From positions 95,720,947-95,784,946 of the forward strand of contig CM073590.1 of the NCBI GenBank assembly GCA_037074705.1: a stretch of 64,000 bases of DNA. The letters run 5' to 3'. Both the position numbers and the translations under genes were made by a program. Below the pieces are notes generated by a model, which did not search any database, was not told the origin of the DNA, and saw only the letters and a list, made by a program, of their open reading frames with translations. Shown here piece after piece: positions 1 to 12,175 of this stretch; within the stretch, counting starts at the first letter, position 1; each line of letters begins with the position of its first letter. This stretch comes from Zhengitettix transpicula (taxonomy: Eukaryota > Arthropoda > Insecta > Orthoptera > Tetrigidae).

Positions 1-921
1 GTGATTGAAAAAAAAAATTCCGCTCAATATCTTCTTCCAGAATTTTTTTTTGCGTAATATGTACAATATTTTACAACAACAGTTGTCTGACAAATATTAA
101 TAGTGTATTTTGCATTCAACACGCTAGAGGATTGACGTCTACAATTAAACGGAATCAAAATATTGTTTCAGCGCTGAAAAGTTGGAGAGTTCCATCCACA
201 ATTGGTTTTATGTAAACTGCAGCGATGTGCAAAGAAAACACATCCTGCAGTTAATTTGTATAACTAATGTTGTGTTTAGAGTAAAGATAACTGGCGGTGA
301 AGCATATAAACGTTATTTCTAATATGAAATGTCAGAGGATCTCGTTCTCATATTGCTGGCATCGAAAGCAAACTTTCCAATGATATCAGGCTACATCGAA
401 CTAATCTCGTTCTTTGATTATTTGATTGAACAAAATCCTCAACCTTAAATACGAGCTACTTGATTTAAAATAAGTATTTTTCTGTATCGTTTTAGGCGCA
501 TTTTTGCGTCAGGTTACTTCCCAGATTTCGCTTCCACTATTTTTTGTATTATGCATTATTGCACTTTTTTTACGCGAGGTACTTTATATTCGAGTAATAA
601 TTAATGGTTAATAGCTACTTCAATTCGTATATAAGAAAAGTGGAACTCCCAGCTGCCTTACAACTACGCTCCCTTCTGCCATTTACTATTATGAGCGATG
701 AGTGCTCTTAATGGCTTAGTAACATTAGAGGATGACATGTGCCATGAGTTGCCTCTGAGTTTAACTAGATCATGGTCGTGACAAAATAACAGTTCAGTCT
801 CAGGATCTCGTGAATTTTAATAAGTAAATTGCAAATAGAACATCAAAATGAAAACCTAATTAGAACACATTATATACACAAAAAATTGTTATCCAACACA
901 CAAATATAAGCTTTCAAATCA
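1..921. other. AT-rich non-coding sequence
   Basis: I see no coding frame, RNA gene or recognisable repeat here. It is ordinary AT-rich intergenic or intronic sequence leading into an (AT)n tract. Confidence 0.5.

Positions 922-977
<56 letters not shown>
922..977. repeat. (AT)n microsatellite
   Basis: An almost pure AT dinucleotide run. The Helitron-like element starts directly at its right edge, with the TC start preceded by A as expected for Helitron insertion between A and T. Confidence 0.95.
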
Positions 978-980
<3 letters not shown>

Positions 981-1080
981 TATAAATAAAAGAGAGTGTA
1001 TGTATGTTTGTTTGTTTGTTTGTATGTTTGTTTGTATGTTTGTATGTATGTTTGTATATTTGTATGTTCGTTATACAAAT

Positions 1081-2480
1081 CTACACCGGTAGAGCAAATT
1101 TCACCAAATTTTGTACACGTGTTCTTTACGACCAGGAAACAAACACTGTCGGGGTGAGACATGTCTACCACCCCCAGAAGCGGGGGTGGACGGGGGTTGA
1201 AATATTTAAACATGCTAAAACAGCCGATATTTTAGTCGGATAATAATTTTCAGGGGTCCAAGATATTGATGGTGTTTCTACCGATGTTTTCTGAATATAA
1301 TTTTCATCCCCTTCACCCTGGGAAAAGGGCACCCTTAGGGTTTGGGGTGGAGAATACAAATCTATACCGGTGGATCAAATTTCACCAAATTTCGTACACG
1401 TGTTCTTTGCGACCAGGAAAACAACACTGTCGGGGTGAGACGCGCCTACCACCCCCAGAAGCGGGGGTGGACGGGGTGGAAATATTTGAACATGCTAAAA
1501 CAGTCGATATTTCAGTCGGATAAATATTTTTAGGGGTCAAAGATATTTATAGTCTTTCCACTGATGATATCTGAATATAATATTCAACCGCTACACCCTG
1601 GGGAAAGAGCAACCCTAGCGTTTGGGGTGGAGAATACAAATCTACACCGCTGTTACAAATTTCACCAAATTTCGATCACGGGTTCTTTGCTACCAGGAAA
1701 ACAGCACTGTCGGGGTGAGACGCATCTACCAACCCCAGAAGCGGGGGTGGACGGTAAAGGAAATACTTAAACATGCTAAAACAGCCGATATTTTAGTCGG
1801 ATAATAATTTTTAGGGGTCCAAGATATTGATGGTGTTTCTACCGATGTTTTCTGAATATAATTTTCATCTTCTACACCCTAGGAAAAGGGCACCCTTAGG
1901 GTTTGGGGTGGAGAATACAAATCTATACCGGTGGATCAAATTTCACCAAATTTCGTACACGTGTTCTTTGCGACCAGGAAAACAACACTGTCGGGGTGAG
2001 ACGCGCCTACCACCCCCAGAAGCGGGGGTGGACGGGGGTGGAAATATTTGAACATGCTAAAACAGTCGATATTTCAGTCGGATAAATATTTTTACGGGTC
2101 AAAGATATTTATAGTCTTTCCACTGATGATATCTGAATATAATTTTCAACCTCTACTCCCTGGGGAAAGAGCACCCCTAGCGTTTGGGGTGGAGAATACA
2201 AATCTACACCGCAAGAGAAAATTTCACCAAATTTCGTACACGGGTTCTTTGCGACCAGGAAAACAACACTGTCGGGGCGAGACGCGTCTAGCAACGCCAG
2301 AAGCGGGGGTGGACGAGGATTGAAATACTTAAACATGCTAAAACAGCAGGTTTTGGATTTGGATAAATATTTTCGGGGTCAAAGATATTGATTGTGTTTC
2401 TACCGATGTTATCTGAATATAATACACATCTCCTACGCCCTGGGAAAAGGGCACCCTTAGGGTTTGGGGTGGAGTTGCTT
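1081..2480 (+). repeat. ~281 bp tandem array with alternating A/B monomers
   Basis: The landmark CTGTCGGGG falls at about 1146, 1426, 1707, 1988 and 2269, a spacing of 280-281 bp. Monomers alternate. The A type carries TTAGTCGGATAATAATTTT and GATGGTGTTTCTACCGATG; the B type carries CAGTCGGATAAATATTTT and ATAGTCTTTCCACTGATG. The order A-B-A-B-A' means the last expansion copied a ~562 bp dimer. More diverged monomers continue to 4300, so the whole element probably grew from one ancestral unit. Confidence 0.9.
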
Positions 2481-2970
2481 TACAGAAAAATAACGCGAAT
2501 ACAACCGAGTTTGGAGTAAAATCGAAGGTTATGGATGTCAGTGAGTTTACTTCGGATAAATATTTTTAATTGCCCATTTAACCCGAAAGGGTGGTGGTTG
2601 GAAGGGAAGATAATTAGTCAGTTCTTGCGCGTTCTTGGAGGAGAATTACGTGAAAACTATTTCAACGGGTGTTGTTGAAAATATAAATCCCTTTAGACAT
2701 TAGTGGTGAGCTTGCTTAGGAGAATTGTCTATTACTCTAAAACTGCCAAAATGTTATGTGTTTATGGGTAAACAAGATTGATAGTGTTTCTACCGATGTG
2801 ATATGAGTAAAAATTCTACCCTTTCCACCACGGGAAAGTATCAGATTTAGGGGTGGTGTTGTTCATACTATTATAACCGATGTTGTTTCCATTAATAAAG
2901 ACGTATAGTCAAAAATAAAAGTGTTTCAGAACCATTCCTTTTAAAACTTTTTAAAAAAGTTTTTATATTA

Positions 2971-3140
2971 TCTTATAAATAAAAAAGAGTGTATGTATGT
3001 TTGTATGTTTGTATATTTGTATGTTCGTTATACAAATCTACACCGGTAGAGCAAATTTCACCAAATTTCGTACACGTGTTCTTTACGACCAGGAAACAAA
3101 CACTGTCGGGGTGAGACATGTCTACCACCCCCAGAAGGGG
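2971..3140 (+). repeat. Second Helitron 5' end inside element 1
   Basis: TCTTATAAATAAAAAAGAGTG at 2971 repeats the start at 978. The following ~150 bp, through the CTGTCGGGG landmark, is nearly identical to 1060-1184 with only single differences. One 3' end at 4325 therefore serves two 5' ends. Either a younger copy inserted, or the outer copy lost its own 3' end. Confidence 0.8.
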
Positions 3141-4340
3141 GTCGGGATTATCAGTAGAGCACTTTTAGGTGTTGGGTGGAGGAACGCTGCAATAAAATAA
3201 CGCAAATACAACCGATATTGGAGTCAAATCCAAGGTTATGGATGTCGTCCAGTTCAATTATAGCATCAAATTGGCCATTTAGCCCCGAGGGGCGGGAGTG
3301 GATGGGATGGAAATTTTCTAACATGTTAAATCATCGATATTAGCGTGGAATAAATAAATGCCGGGACCATTGACGTTGATAGTATTTTTACCGATGTTGT
3401 TTGTAGGCATGATAGGGGTGGGGCTGGACGGGATTTCCTTGAAAATAACGGGAAAACAACCGAGATTCGAGTCAAATCGAAGGTAATGGATGTCGCTGAA
3501 TTTTTTTATGACAATCTGGACAACGCGCGGGTATCGGCTGGGTTGGGATGAGTTGACCGGCTGTTTTTTGCGTCAATTAAATATATTTCGGGATGAATTA
3601 GATTAATAAAATTTCCCTACATGTTCTCTGTGTATAATTTCAACCCCTTTCGGACTCGGAACGGTGCACCCTTAAGGGTTGGCGTGGAGGTAGCATTAGA
3701 TAAAAATAAACCAGAAACTATCAGGATTGTCACTGAGTTTAATTATGACATTAAAACTTGACCGTTTAAGTCCCCCAAGCGGGAGTGGTCGGGGGTGAAA
3801 AATTTCAAACATGTTAAACGGTCGACATTTGCGATAATTATTTCCTCGGGTTAATTACTTTAGTAGTATTTATACCGATGTTGTTTGTGTATAATTTAAC
3901 CTCTGTGAGGGGAGCAAGCTTATGGGTGGGGTGGAGGTACGTTAAATAAAATCCCGCAAAAACAACCGAGATTGGAATCAATTCCGAGACTATGAATGTC
4001 GCTGAATCTAATTGTGACAACATGGGTAACGCGACGAGTTTTAAAGGTGTTGGGCGGGGCAATAAATTTTCAGACAATGTAATCGGCCGATTTTTGCGTG
4101 GAATACATTCTTTTTCATTATCGCATATTTGTGGGGTTGGTCATCTTCTAACATGTAAAAACGGCCGATAGATTTAGTCAATGACTTCATCCCCCTTCGG
4201 CATGGGAGGTGAGCACATTTAGGGATAGGGTTCGAGGAGCTTTACATAAAAATAGCGCAAAAGTAACCAAAATTGGAGTCTTATGGATAGTTATAGATAA
4301 CGGGCAACGCCGGGCACCCAGCTAGTATATATATATATAT

Positions 4341-5152
4341 TGTAATAATTTATAATTAATATGAGCTGTATTTAACAAATGAAAAAAAAACACAAATTTT
4401 ACATTTTCATTATATAGGAAATCAATGCATCTGAACACAGACGAAATTTGTTGTGGAATAAATAATACTAAAGATTGAATTTAACAATTTCAATTTTATC
4501 AAGAATTAACGATCTCATTTTATCGATAATTAAATAATTAAAGAACGATCTGACTTTTATCTTTTAAACACGGTTTACAAATGATTTTAAAGTTTTTCTC
4601 TACTTACGGCCGCCCAGGTCTCATTTTTAGTTTTTCGTGCACAATTTTGGGGACATCACTGATTCCAAGTTCTCACAGACTCTAAATGTTCACAGGCTCT
4701 AATTGGCGTTGTTTGTTAGCTGGTTTAACACAAATTGGTTGGTTCTCGATGCTTTACTGCAACTAGTTGCTCTGTCTCCTTCCCGACTGAATATTGCTTT
4801 ACTTTTTAATATTTGAAAGCATGTTCGTGACTGGACCACATTCTTTCGTTCTGACAACCGACTGTAAAACTTTTCGTCTGGTCTATTCGCTGTCTGCTGC
4901 CCGACTGTTATCTGTTCAAATTTTCATGACTTGGCATTTTGGTCTTTTCTCCTCGTTGCCTATTGTCCGACTGCCCATTTCCTGACTGTTCGTTCGTCTC
5001 GCAAGTTTTTGAGCGCGTAGAACCTTCTCGACTCGTCAACAATGTTTTCTTAGCCTTGCCGGTTTGTTGCGGCGTCCGCTCTATATCCACTAATAATGAG
5101 TCCTCTACAGTTCAACTTTTCAATTAGAACAATGTCTTAATTACCAATTACT

Positions 5153-5155
<3 letters not shown>
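4341..5155 (-). mobile_element. Solo LTR a (gypsy/errantivirus-like)
   Basis: The element runs from TGTAAT to CTACA inside an (AT)n tract, the short TG...CA inverted ends of a retroviral-type LTR. It shares ordered landmarks with 23884-24831 and the reverse complement of 34917-35896: a GATCTGAC block, GGTTTACA, a TACTTAC splice-donor-like site (4601-4607), CTCACAGACTCTAAA, and TTTTGAGCGCG near its right end. No gag, pol or env flanks it, so it is a solo LTR left by recombination. The minus orientation is inferred from related copies whose polyadenylation signal lies near the ATTACA end. Confidence 0.72.

Positions 5156-5196
<41 letters not shown>
5156..5196. repeat. (AT)n microsatellite
   Basis: AT dinucleotide run directly abutting the right end of solo LTR a; it is the rest of the integration target. 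Confidence 0.95.
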
Positions 5197-5203
<7 letters not shown>

Positions 5204-5252
5204 TAATTGGTATGGAAAGGAAATATAGCCCCGTTCCGTAATACTCAGCGAT

Positions 5253-5444
5253 ATGGCAAAATTATACACAAACATCGTCCTACCCGATCTTGTGCATAGA
5301 TGCAAAGCCTTGGGCTTGGCCTGCAAAACATTGATAAAACAGAAGCAGCCGGCGCAAAACAGATTTGTACGCTCAATAGAAAACGACCTGATGTATACTA
5401 AATTTAGTGACGTCCATAGACAACTCAAAATTGAAACTGTTCAG
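5253..5444 (+). CDS. Possible orphan exon, unknown product
   Basis: A 64-codon open stretch starts at ATG 5253 and reaches CAG 5444, directly before GTACAT, a plausible splice donor in phase 0. The frame runs on to 5504 if unspliced. Its translation (begins MAKLYTNIVLPDL) has mixed composition and no family I recognise; there are no clear membrane segments or cysteine motifs. It lies just beyond an (AT)n tract and an LTR, so it may be a transposon fragment. An overlapping reverse-strand frame of similar length (5198-5428) weakens the coding case. I regard chance as at least as likely as a real exon. Confidence 0.18.
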
Positions 5445-5504
5445 GTACATATAATACGTAGAACCCACAAATTCTCTAAAGACTTACCTTCATCAAAATT
5501 CTAA

Positions 5505-6440
5505 CACAAAACAAATTCTAAATTAAAACAATTTATTCTAAATAATTAAGTCTCATTTAACACCAATTTATATTTACAGAAACCGGCCACTAATTCGTGA
5601 AAACTCCTTAATATATCTAGGAGTGTGTCGAGTCTAACAATATTTAGTCAAAACTGAAAACCGCGATGCAAGTCATAGGCAATTTCCCGAAACTTGAAAG
5701 GAATTCTGTGCATAGACTTTGTGTAAACATTTGGATCAGATGGAATGGAAAGATATAGTAATTTACTTGATCATGAGATCATTATATTACACAGAACAAA
5801 GTTTTTCAAATTTTCGGAGACTTTGGGCTCCGTCAGGAGAGTGGCATCCAATTCGGACCCCCGCTAGATCGAAAATGTTTCCTGTTGGGGAAATATGAAA
5901 CGATGGTTCGATAGACGTATGAAGTACTAGCAGTATTACTTTTTGCCATGATTTTAAGAATCTACCGCATTAAAACCTTAAATTTAAACCCCTTTCCTAT
6001 AGTAAACTGTACTGTCCAAAGCTTCCATATAATGTGTGGAGATACGATTTGGTGGCAGAGCTGTGATAGATTGTTGTTTTTCTCAGAGTTTTGGTTTCAA
6101 CCATATTAAAACTCCCGTGGCCTTTGCCATCCTTTGGCTTGTCTACCCTAACTACTGGTAGGATTCGCGACGCTAAATTCTGCAGAAGCATACAAGTTGG
6201 ATTATTGTTGAATCACAAAGTTGCTTAGGATCCTACGCCTTTAGCTTCATACACTATCAAACGACCAAAACCAATGGCTCTGTGTAACTAGACGGAATCT
6301 AACTAAACCACAGTTGAGATGTGCTCACCTCGAAACACAACATCCAACTCGCCAGTTGTGTAACTGGATCTCAGTTCTAGGTAAATCACTCACTATGTCT
6401 TTCCTTTCCATTATTTTGACAATTTCCCTTCCATATATAT
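5505..6440. other. Non-coding sequence
   Basis: No supported gene or repeat. The reverse frame 5997-6191 has no recognisable motif and no coding signal. Confidence 0.4.
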
Positions 6441-7354
6441 TGTAATATTCAAATGAAGAGACTACAAACAATTATTCCAACACGTTGTAGCCAAATTATA
6501 TGGTATACACAAGATTAATTAGATGAATAAAGGTAGGAAGTTTAAGTTAAACCAAATATTTAAAACACAAAGATTCTTTATTAGACAAATTTGATTGTCA
6601 TTGAATTACCATTTTATATTTCTAAGTAAATGCCTCAGCTTTTATGAGAATCTAACTTTAAGGGCCGCTTATCGGGCTCTATTAAAGACAGCAAAAAATG
6701 AATTTAAATTAACAAGAACAAAATTTTATACCAATAATAAAAACCACTAGAAAGCTGGCAGAAGTTATAGAAATCTGGCGGTAAATGATATTTACGTATA
6801 GGTTTACAGAAGAAAGTTTTTTTTACATACCATTTATTTAGAGTTGCTCTGTTTGTCACTAGATTCGATAATGTCTAAACTATCTTTACAGGAGAATGCA
6901 TAATACTTGGAATATAAGTCAGATTTAAACATAGTCAGATTTAAACATAGTCAGATTTAAACATAGTCAGATTTAAACATAGTCAGATTTAAACATAGTC
7001 AGAGTGATTCTCTTAAAGAGAAGCATTTCTTGTGTTGTAGAATACCGCATTATTTATATATGCGTCTTTTGCGAGCTGAGTATGCTTACTATACGGCAGC
7101 GTTGTGATTCAAAGCTGTAGCGCACAGTTTTATTTTTGTTTCCATTCAATATTCGTCTGCACTCGAGGAGGCTGCTGAAGTTTTGTCTGCTCTTCCAATA
7201 TTTGCTAGAGCGTGCGGATTTTTCTATGCTTCTGTTTCGTACATAGTTATTTTGGAATTCAGCAAAACGAAATTATTTTTTAAATTTCTCTGATCCCCTA
7301 CAAATATTTCACTTTCTTGGAAAAGTAAAATCCCAAATATTTACAAATTTATAT

Positions 7355-7357
<3 letters not shown>
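6441..7357 (-). mobile_element. Solo LTR b (degraded)
   Basis: It begins TGTAATATT after an AT run. It carries the family block reading GGGCCGCTTATCGGGCTC (6663-6680), also seen near 41558 and 30360. GTTTACA is followed by TTACATAC (6823-6830), a donor-like site in the same position as in the other copies. The right end is decayed (ATTCACTA before the next AT tract), so the boundary is approximate. A 16 bp tandem repeat lies inside. Confidence 0.5.
6918..7003. repeat. 16 bp tandem repeat, ~5.4 copies
   Basis: GTCAGATTTAAACATA is repeated perfectly about five times. It sits inside solo LTR b, which suggests a length-variable segment of that LTR. Confidence 0.95.

Positions 7358-7397
<40 letters not shown>
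7358..7397. repeat. (AT)n microsatellite between two LTR copies
   Basis: An AT run separating the decayed end of LTR b from the TGTAAT start of LTR c. Confidence 0.95.
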
Positions 7398-7400
<3 letters not shown>

Positions 7401-7707
7401 AATGAAAATAATTAATTAATTTAAGCAGTAATTTTTTTTAAAAAAAAGGTTGGTTCTTTATTTAAAAGGCTCAAATAAACTACCCTGAAATGAGAGTAGA
7501 TAAAATCTGTAAAATACAAGAACACGAATGTAAATAAATCACATTAAGAAATTTTGTATTTTTACTTTGAATAAATTAATTGTTTTGTGAAGTTTAAAAT
7601 TTGGTAAATTATTTAGCATCCTTTCATTTTTAAATTTTAATAAAATAAATTAATTCATTAATCAATTTCTTAAATTGTTAATTAATTAAAATCGTTTATT
7701 CATTACA
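7398..7707 (-). mobile_element. Short LTR-like element c (internally deleted)
   Basis: It starts TGTAAT and ends CATTACA, bounded by AT runs, but is only about 310 bp against 790-1470 bp for its relatives. The central GC-richer block, including the donor-like site, is missing. Orientation is taken from the family and is uncertain. Confidence 0.5.
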
Positions 7708-7848
7708 ATATATATAGTGTTTATCATCCTTTGTTAGCTCGCATCCTGAGGAACGTAGCAATGGGATTGATTAATATGAAAAACATAAATTTCTAACGTG
7801 TATACAAACCGCTCACAAGTAATTTGTTATAAATTATAACTAAATTTA

Positions 7849-7929
7849 TTGGAATTGTACACCTGACGAGGTCTTAATTAGGGATGAAACGTCAAATATA
7901 ATGTTTTAAATTTGATAATTTTTTTCCAA
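7849..7929 (+). other. Degenerate hammerhead-like fold
   Basis: CTGACGA (7863-7869) is followed after 16 nt by GAAAC (7886-7890), the spacing and order of the hammerhead ribozyme core. TTGGAA (7849-7854) can pair with TTCCAA (7924-7929) as stem I, and GTCAAAT (7891-7897) with ATTTGAT (7910-7916) as stem III. Stem II pairs poorly and the expected GUH cleavage triplet is not clear, so it is probably inactive. Such cores are known in the tails of Penelope-like retroelements. Confidence 0.3.
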
Positions 7930-10900
7930 CCAATAGGTTTGTGTCTTTAACGTTTATTTAAAAATAAGTCAGATTATTATAACTGTGAATGATATTGATG
8001 TCCATGCAGTTGGGTTTTAGGTACTATATGAGTTATAATATTTATTTGCCGTATAACTAAATTTTCCATTCCTTTCTAATTAGTATATGCCTGATTTGTC
8101 AGCGACGAATAATTCATAACAAAATGTTTGATTTGATCAAAGGAAAATAATTCTAAGTATTGTTATTGCAGCTGTTTGAATAAAATTGATAATTATTAAA
8201 TAAACATTTTTAATAAAACTATACTTGTAATATTTTAGAATATGTATAAATTTTAATTTTATAATGTATATAAAGGTTCGCTTTAATTAAAAATTAGTCG
8301 ATAATTAAATCCTCACACTCATTAGGTAAAAATTTAAGATAAATAACTCGCAATTGCAAGTTTTGTCATGTTTTGCAGAATGCAGGATTAAGCTAGAATG
8401 TGACATCTTTAAATAGTTACTACATTCTTTATCGTACCGTGTCTTGATTAATTCAAAAAAATGTCTGGTATATCTATAGTTCGTATGAAGAAACACGTTT
8501 TCAGAAACGTATTTTCGGAATAATCTCGTACTACAAGGTTAATGTCTAGTTTTACAGTCCGTTTTTACTCTATCGCTCTGTTTCTTAACTTTGGCGTTAA
8601 TATTCTTGGTTCATTGCCCCATGCCATCAAAACATTGATAACAATTGTGTAACCTTATGGTATTATTTGTGTCGGATGAGCGAGGTGTTGTTTTCCGCAT
8701 AAAAACGATTTCACAGACGATTGTTTTAATGTGCAAGGAAAACATTAAGATCCTGATGGTTTTCCAATACTTTGACATTTTCGTACATATTTATTTTGGT
8801 TCAATAATTAACTTCTGTTTAACTCGGGAATGTATGGATACCCCTATTTAAGATTTTTAGCGATGTGTCGTGAAACATTCCCGCGATTTTCCTCAAACTA
8901 TAAAAAAGGCTTATAAACGAAATTGATAAATCACATCTTACAAAGTTATGAAACATAAAATGTGAGATTTTAAATTGTTTGAAGTGTTGGATGTTTAATG
9001 TCGGTTTTGCTGTGTAATGAGCTCATTGAATTGTTTGTAAGAGAAATTATTTCTTACACAAAGTTGTGATTTGGTGGCCAGTGGTGAAGCTCAAGTTTCT
9101 GAGAAATGCTGTCAAATAATCGCTGGTTAGAAATTTACGTTTTTCGTTCAATAACGTCTAATTTGAAAATTATTTCATCTTAATATTTATTTATTATTGG
9201 CCATAAGTCAGAAAAATAAAGTTCAATGAAAAACTAAAATTGCTTCATAAACAAATATATTATACAACGACGTTATCTCATAAAATTCGGATCCCTGCAG
9301 GTAAAGACAATTGAAAATTAGAACTTCAAAACTTAGCGTTAAATTAACTACACTTTGAGGCCATTGTGTATAAAATCTAGTTAAAATTAATAGTTTTAAT
9401 AAATATAATAATCTAACTTCTTTTAAGATTAATGTTAAAAAACCAGCCTAGATCAGAAAAATTTTGTTATCAAATTTAAAACATATTTAAAAAACACGAT
9501 GTTTTATCAATGGACCTCTTCAGATGTGCGATTACAATAAGCAGTGAAAAGTTCCTTTTTTGAAATATTAATTTTTAAATTTGGTAAAATAAATGTGACA
9601 TAGTTTGGTGTTTAATTAGGTTATAAAACACTGCTCCAACATGGCTGGAAACGTAGATCTAAATTTGATGTGCTTTTTGGACTGTTTGCCAAAATCTTGT
9701 ATGGTCATTAATCATATTCTAATAACGCTAAATGTATATGATGTATAGTCAGTATTTTACGTACGTTCGTAGAATTATTGTACTAGACGTGTTCTCCGTG
9801 ACTTGCAATAAGCGAATATTTATCTACTTCTCAATAAATCGAAAGTAATTCTGAAATGTGTTTTGATCGCTTGTAATAGAAATAAGACAAAAACAATAGA
9901 AAAATATAATTCATACTTCGGGCTGTTCGAGTACAAACAAATTTTTGAAGCTTACGTCACGGACGTGGCAAAAGTGAATTCTAGGTAATACGATGAACAT
10001 CATACAACCTGTAGCCTTTCGCAACCTTGTTTCCTAATTTACTGGGGGCAACTTTTCCAAGAAAAGAACAGTGAAGTCATGTCGCTGAGCATATAGGCGG
10101 TAGGAGCGCGATAATTTCATTTTTGTCCCAAGTTGCGCCGTATCCGAACTAGTCATGGCAAGATGAATTCATTGCATCACTTGTTGACTGCAATAGTCAA
10201 GGAGAGATGGGGGGAAGGATTGTACCAGTCTTCCCCTATATTCCACGCAGTATATTGTTCAGCTGCGCTCAATGAGGTAGTCACCCCATAGGATTACAGG
10301 AGACGTTTGATGGGTTTTTCTTACTAATACACACGTTATTAATAATTTTACTTCATATGAATCAGAGGTCGTGAACCTTGTCTCTAACGCCCACTATAGT
10401 CGGAACCACAAAAATGTAGTATCAAGGTCAAGCAGCTAGGCTAATCACCCCTCGTCCAGCGGTTTTTTCAAATTGTGCACACATTCCCTCACTACCCGTT
10501 AACGTATCTGTTAGTAGGCATAATGTTTGGCGACGTAGCCGGAAGACTCAGTGACCCTGGTATTATATTTCCGTGGCGCAGACTATAGTAGACGTTGCAC
10601 CTTTCCTGGTGGGTGGTAGGGATTTTGTCCGATACTGAAACAATTTCCTTCTCATTAATTTAATTAACTTTGTATTCAAATTTTCATAGCACCATTTAAA
10701 AACATGTTCACTAGGTTTTCATAAAATTCTCCGTGACAATTAAATTTATTTTTTAGCTACTTTTTCACACAGAAGTTATATTCCAAAATAAAATCCTCCG
10801 CTTTATAACTAACTGTCCTTGGTACGTTAGTAACACTAGAATCCACGATGAGTTAAATAATCCCTCAACCCAAAAAAAACAATTCAAACCACTCTAATCC

Positions 10901-11148
10901 AACGAAATAGAAATATCCACCATTTCAATTCCATTATCTCTACTACAGAATCCCACCATTCTCCGCCTAAACCCCTCAGAAGGTTATAAAGAAAACGACA
11001 AATTGACTTGGCAACCACCATAAAATAAAAATTTCTCAACTTCTTGTTCAACTACAGTCAAGAAGCAACTATATTTCTTCAAGTTAATTTTGACAGGTTA
11101 AGGTCAACAATGTATAAAAATTGTAAAATCTTCGGGTTAAATTTTTCT
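7930..11148. other. Long non-coding stretch
   Basis: AT-rich sequence without a supportable gene. The frames at 8305-8496 and 8645-8851 show no motif. From about 10000 to 10620 the base composition is visibly less AT-rich, but no open frame, promoter or repeat is recognisable there. Confidence 0.4.
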
Positions 11149-11921
11149 TTATTAATAAAAATACTAAAAAGATGGTTGTCAATGGGTACATCTTTGACTC
11201 GCTTTGTAGCAATATATGATAGTTTCATATAATTTTTTTAAAGTAATAATGTGACCAATCTGTGTCAACCGTTAAAAACTGTAAAGAATGATGCATTTTA
11301 TTTGGCCGATATCTTCAAGAGTTATCATGATTTCAATTTACAGCTTCAAGGAACTAATAAAAATTTTATAAACTTGAAGTACTTTGTTATATGATTTAGA
11401 AGAGAGAATTGCATCACTTTCCTGAATTATCTGTAAAAGATGTTACTCCGGAGGATATTGACAGATTCGGTAGCCACCTCAATGAACTTAAATTGGACAT
11501 GGAAACACGATTTGAAGATATTTTGAAATTCAAGTTATATGAATACATGAAAAATTCTTTTACCGCAAATATATAAGAGCCTGATGCAACTTGCCAAGAA
11601 GAACTGATAGAAATTAGATATGATGAAGAAAATAAACATCAATGCGATAGTGGTGGTTATGAAAACCTAAGGGAAAATAAAAAGGTCTATCATGTATCCG
11701 AATATGTTATGAAATGTTTTTCATTTTACTGATAACTTTCCGTACGTAATATATTGTGGAATCAGACTTAATTGCTGTTAATCACAGAAAGAACCCGCCT
11801 GAATATTTCCGATAGAGGAGATGTTTGTTTGTTCCTTACAAAAATTGTACCAGATATCCATTATTTAGTTTCGCATCATCAGACTCGGGATCTCATTACT
11901 AAGTTAATTAATTATATGTAA
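11149..11921 (+). pseudogene. hAT transposase relic, GTF2IRD2/ZBED5-like
   Basis: These are fragments of a hAT-superfamily transposase of the type that gave rise to vertebrate GTF2IRD2 and ZBED5-like genes. In order: RWLSMGTSLTRFVAIYDSFI (about 11170-11229, the conserved RWLS block); then YLADIFKSYHDFNLQLQG (about 11302-11353, matching the usual L..LN.KLQG segment); then, in the frame from 11406, FPEL...DRFGSHLNEL...FEDILKFK; and finally TRLNISDRGDVCLFLTK with KIVPDIHYLVSHHQ (about 11795-11880), the C-terminal dimerisation region. The copy is dead: frame changes separate the blocks, in-frame stops occur at 11574 and near 11730 and 11770, and a segment after the LQG motif seems deleted. The N-terminal BED finger and the first catalytic residues are not visible. 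The right terminal repeat follows 255 bp downstream. Confidence 0.82.
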
Positions 11922-12175
11922 CTTCATCAGACGATATGCTTCTACGTATGAAAAGTATAAATAATGAAATAGTACAATAAGTTGATTTATAAAGATTTAT
12001 TCTGTCAAACTTAGCGAAGTCCGACATAAAGTATTCTAAGTAATTATCATTATTATTATATGCTTTTTAAATTTCTAGAGTTACCGCAAGTTAAAAGAAA
12101 GTTACTTACCTAATTTATAAATCATCATTAGTGTGGGACCGGTGGGCAGTTAGAGAATTTTCTACTAACATAGTT

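Larger units (their letters stand above)
978..4325 (+). mobile_element. Helitron-like element 1 (non-autonomous)
   Basis: The element starts with TC after an A and ends with CTAG before a T, preceded by a GC-rich segment (CGGGCAACGCCGGGCACC at 4301-4318). These are hallmarks of Helitrons, rolling-circle DNA transposons that make no target-site duplication. The same 26 bp 3' end recurs exactly at 18648-18673. After a TGTATGTTTG-rich leader, the interior is tandem and degenerate repeats of one monomer type; landmarks are ACACTGTCGGGGTGAG and GGTTTGGGGTGGAG. There is no Rep/helicase coding capacity, so it would depend on enzymes supplied elsewhere. Short open frames inside (for example 1342-1533 and 1903-2085) are repeat read-through. 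An internal second 5' end at 2971 suggests a nested or tandem insertion. The Helitron-type ends are clear; the internal history is inferred. Confidence 0.82.

Noticed and set aside
1004..2336. Many 60-90 codon open frames on both strands with similar protein sequence
   Set aside because: They are the same ~281 bp Helitron tandem unit read repeatedly; similarity follows the DNA repeat and there are no protein motifs.
6918..7003. CRISPR-like array
   Set aside because: Units are directly adjacent with no spacers, and the sequence is eukaryotic; it is a minisatellite.
10000..10620. Higher-GC patch as an exon cluster
   Set aside because: All six frames are broken by stops and no splice-site pair is convincing.
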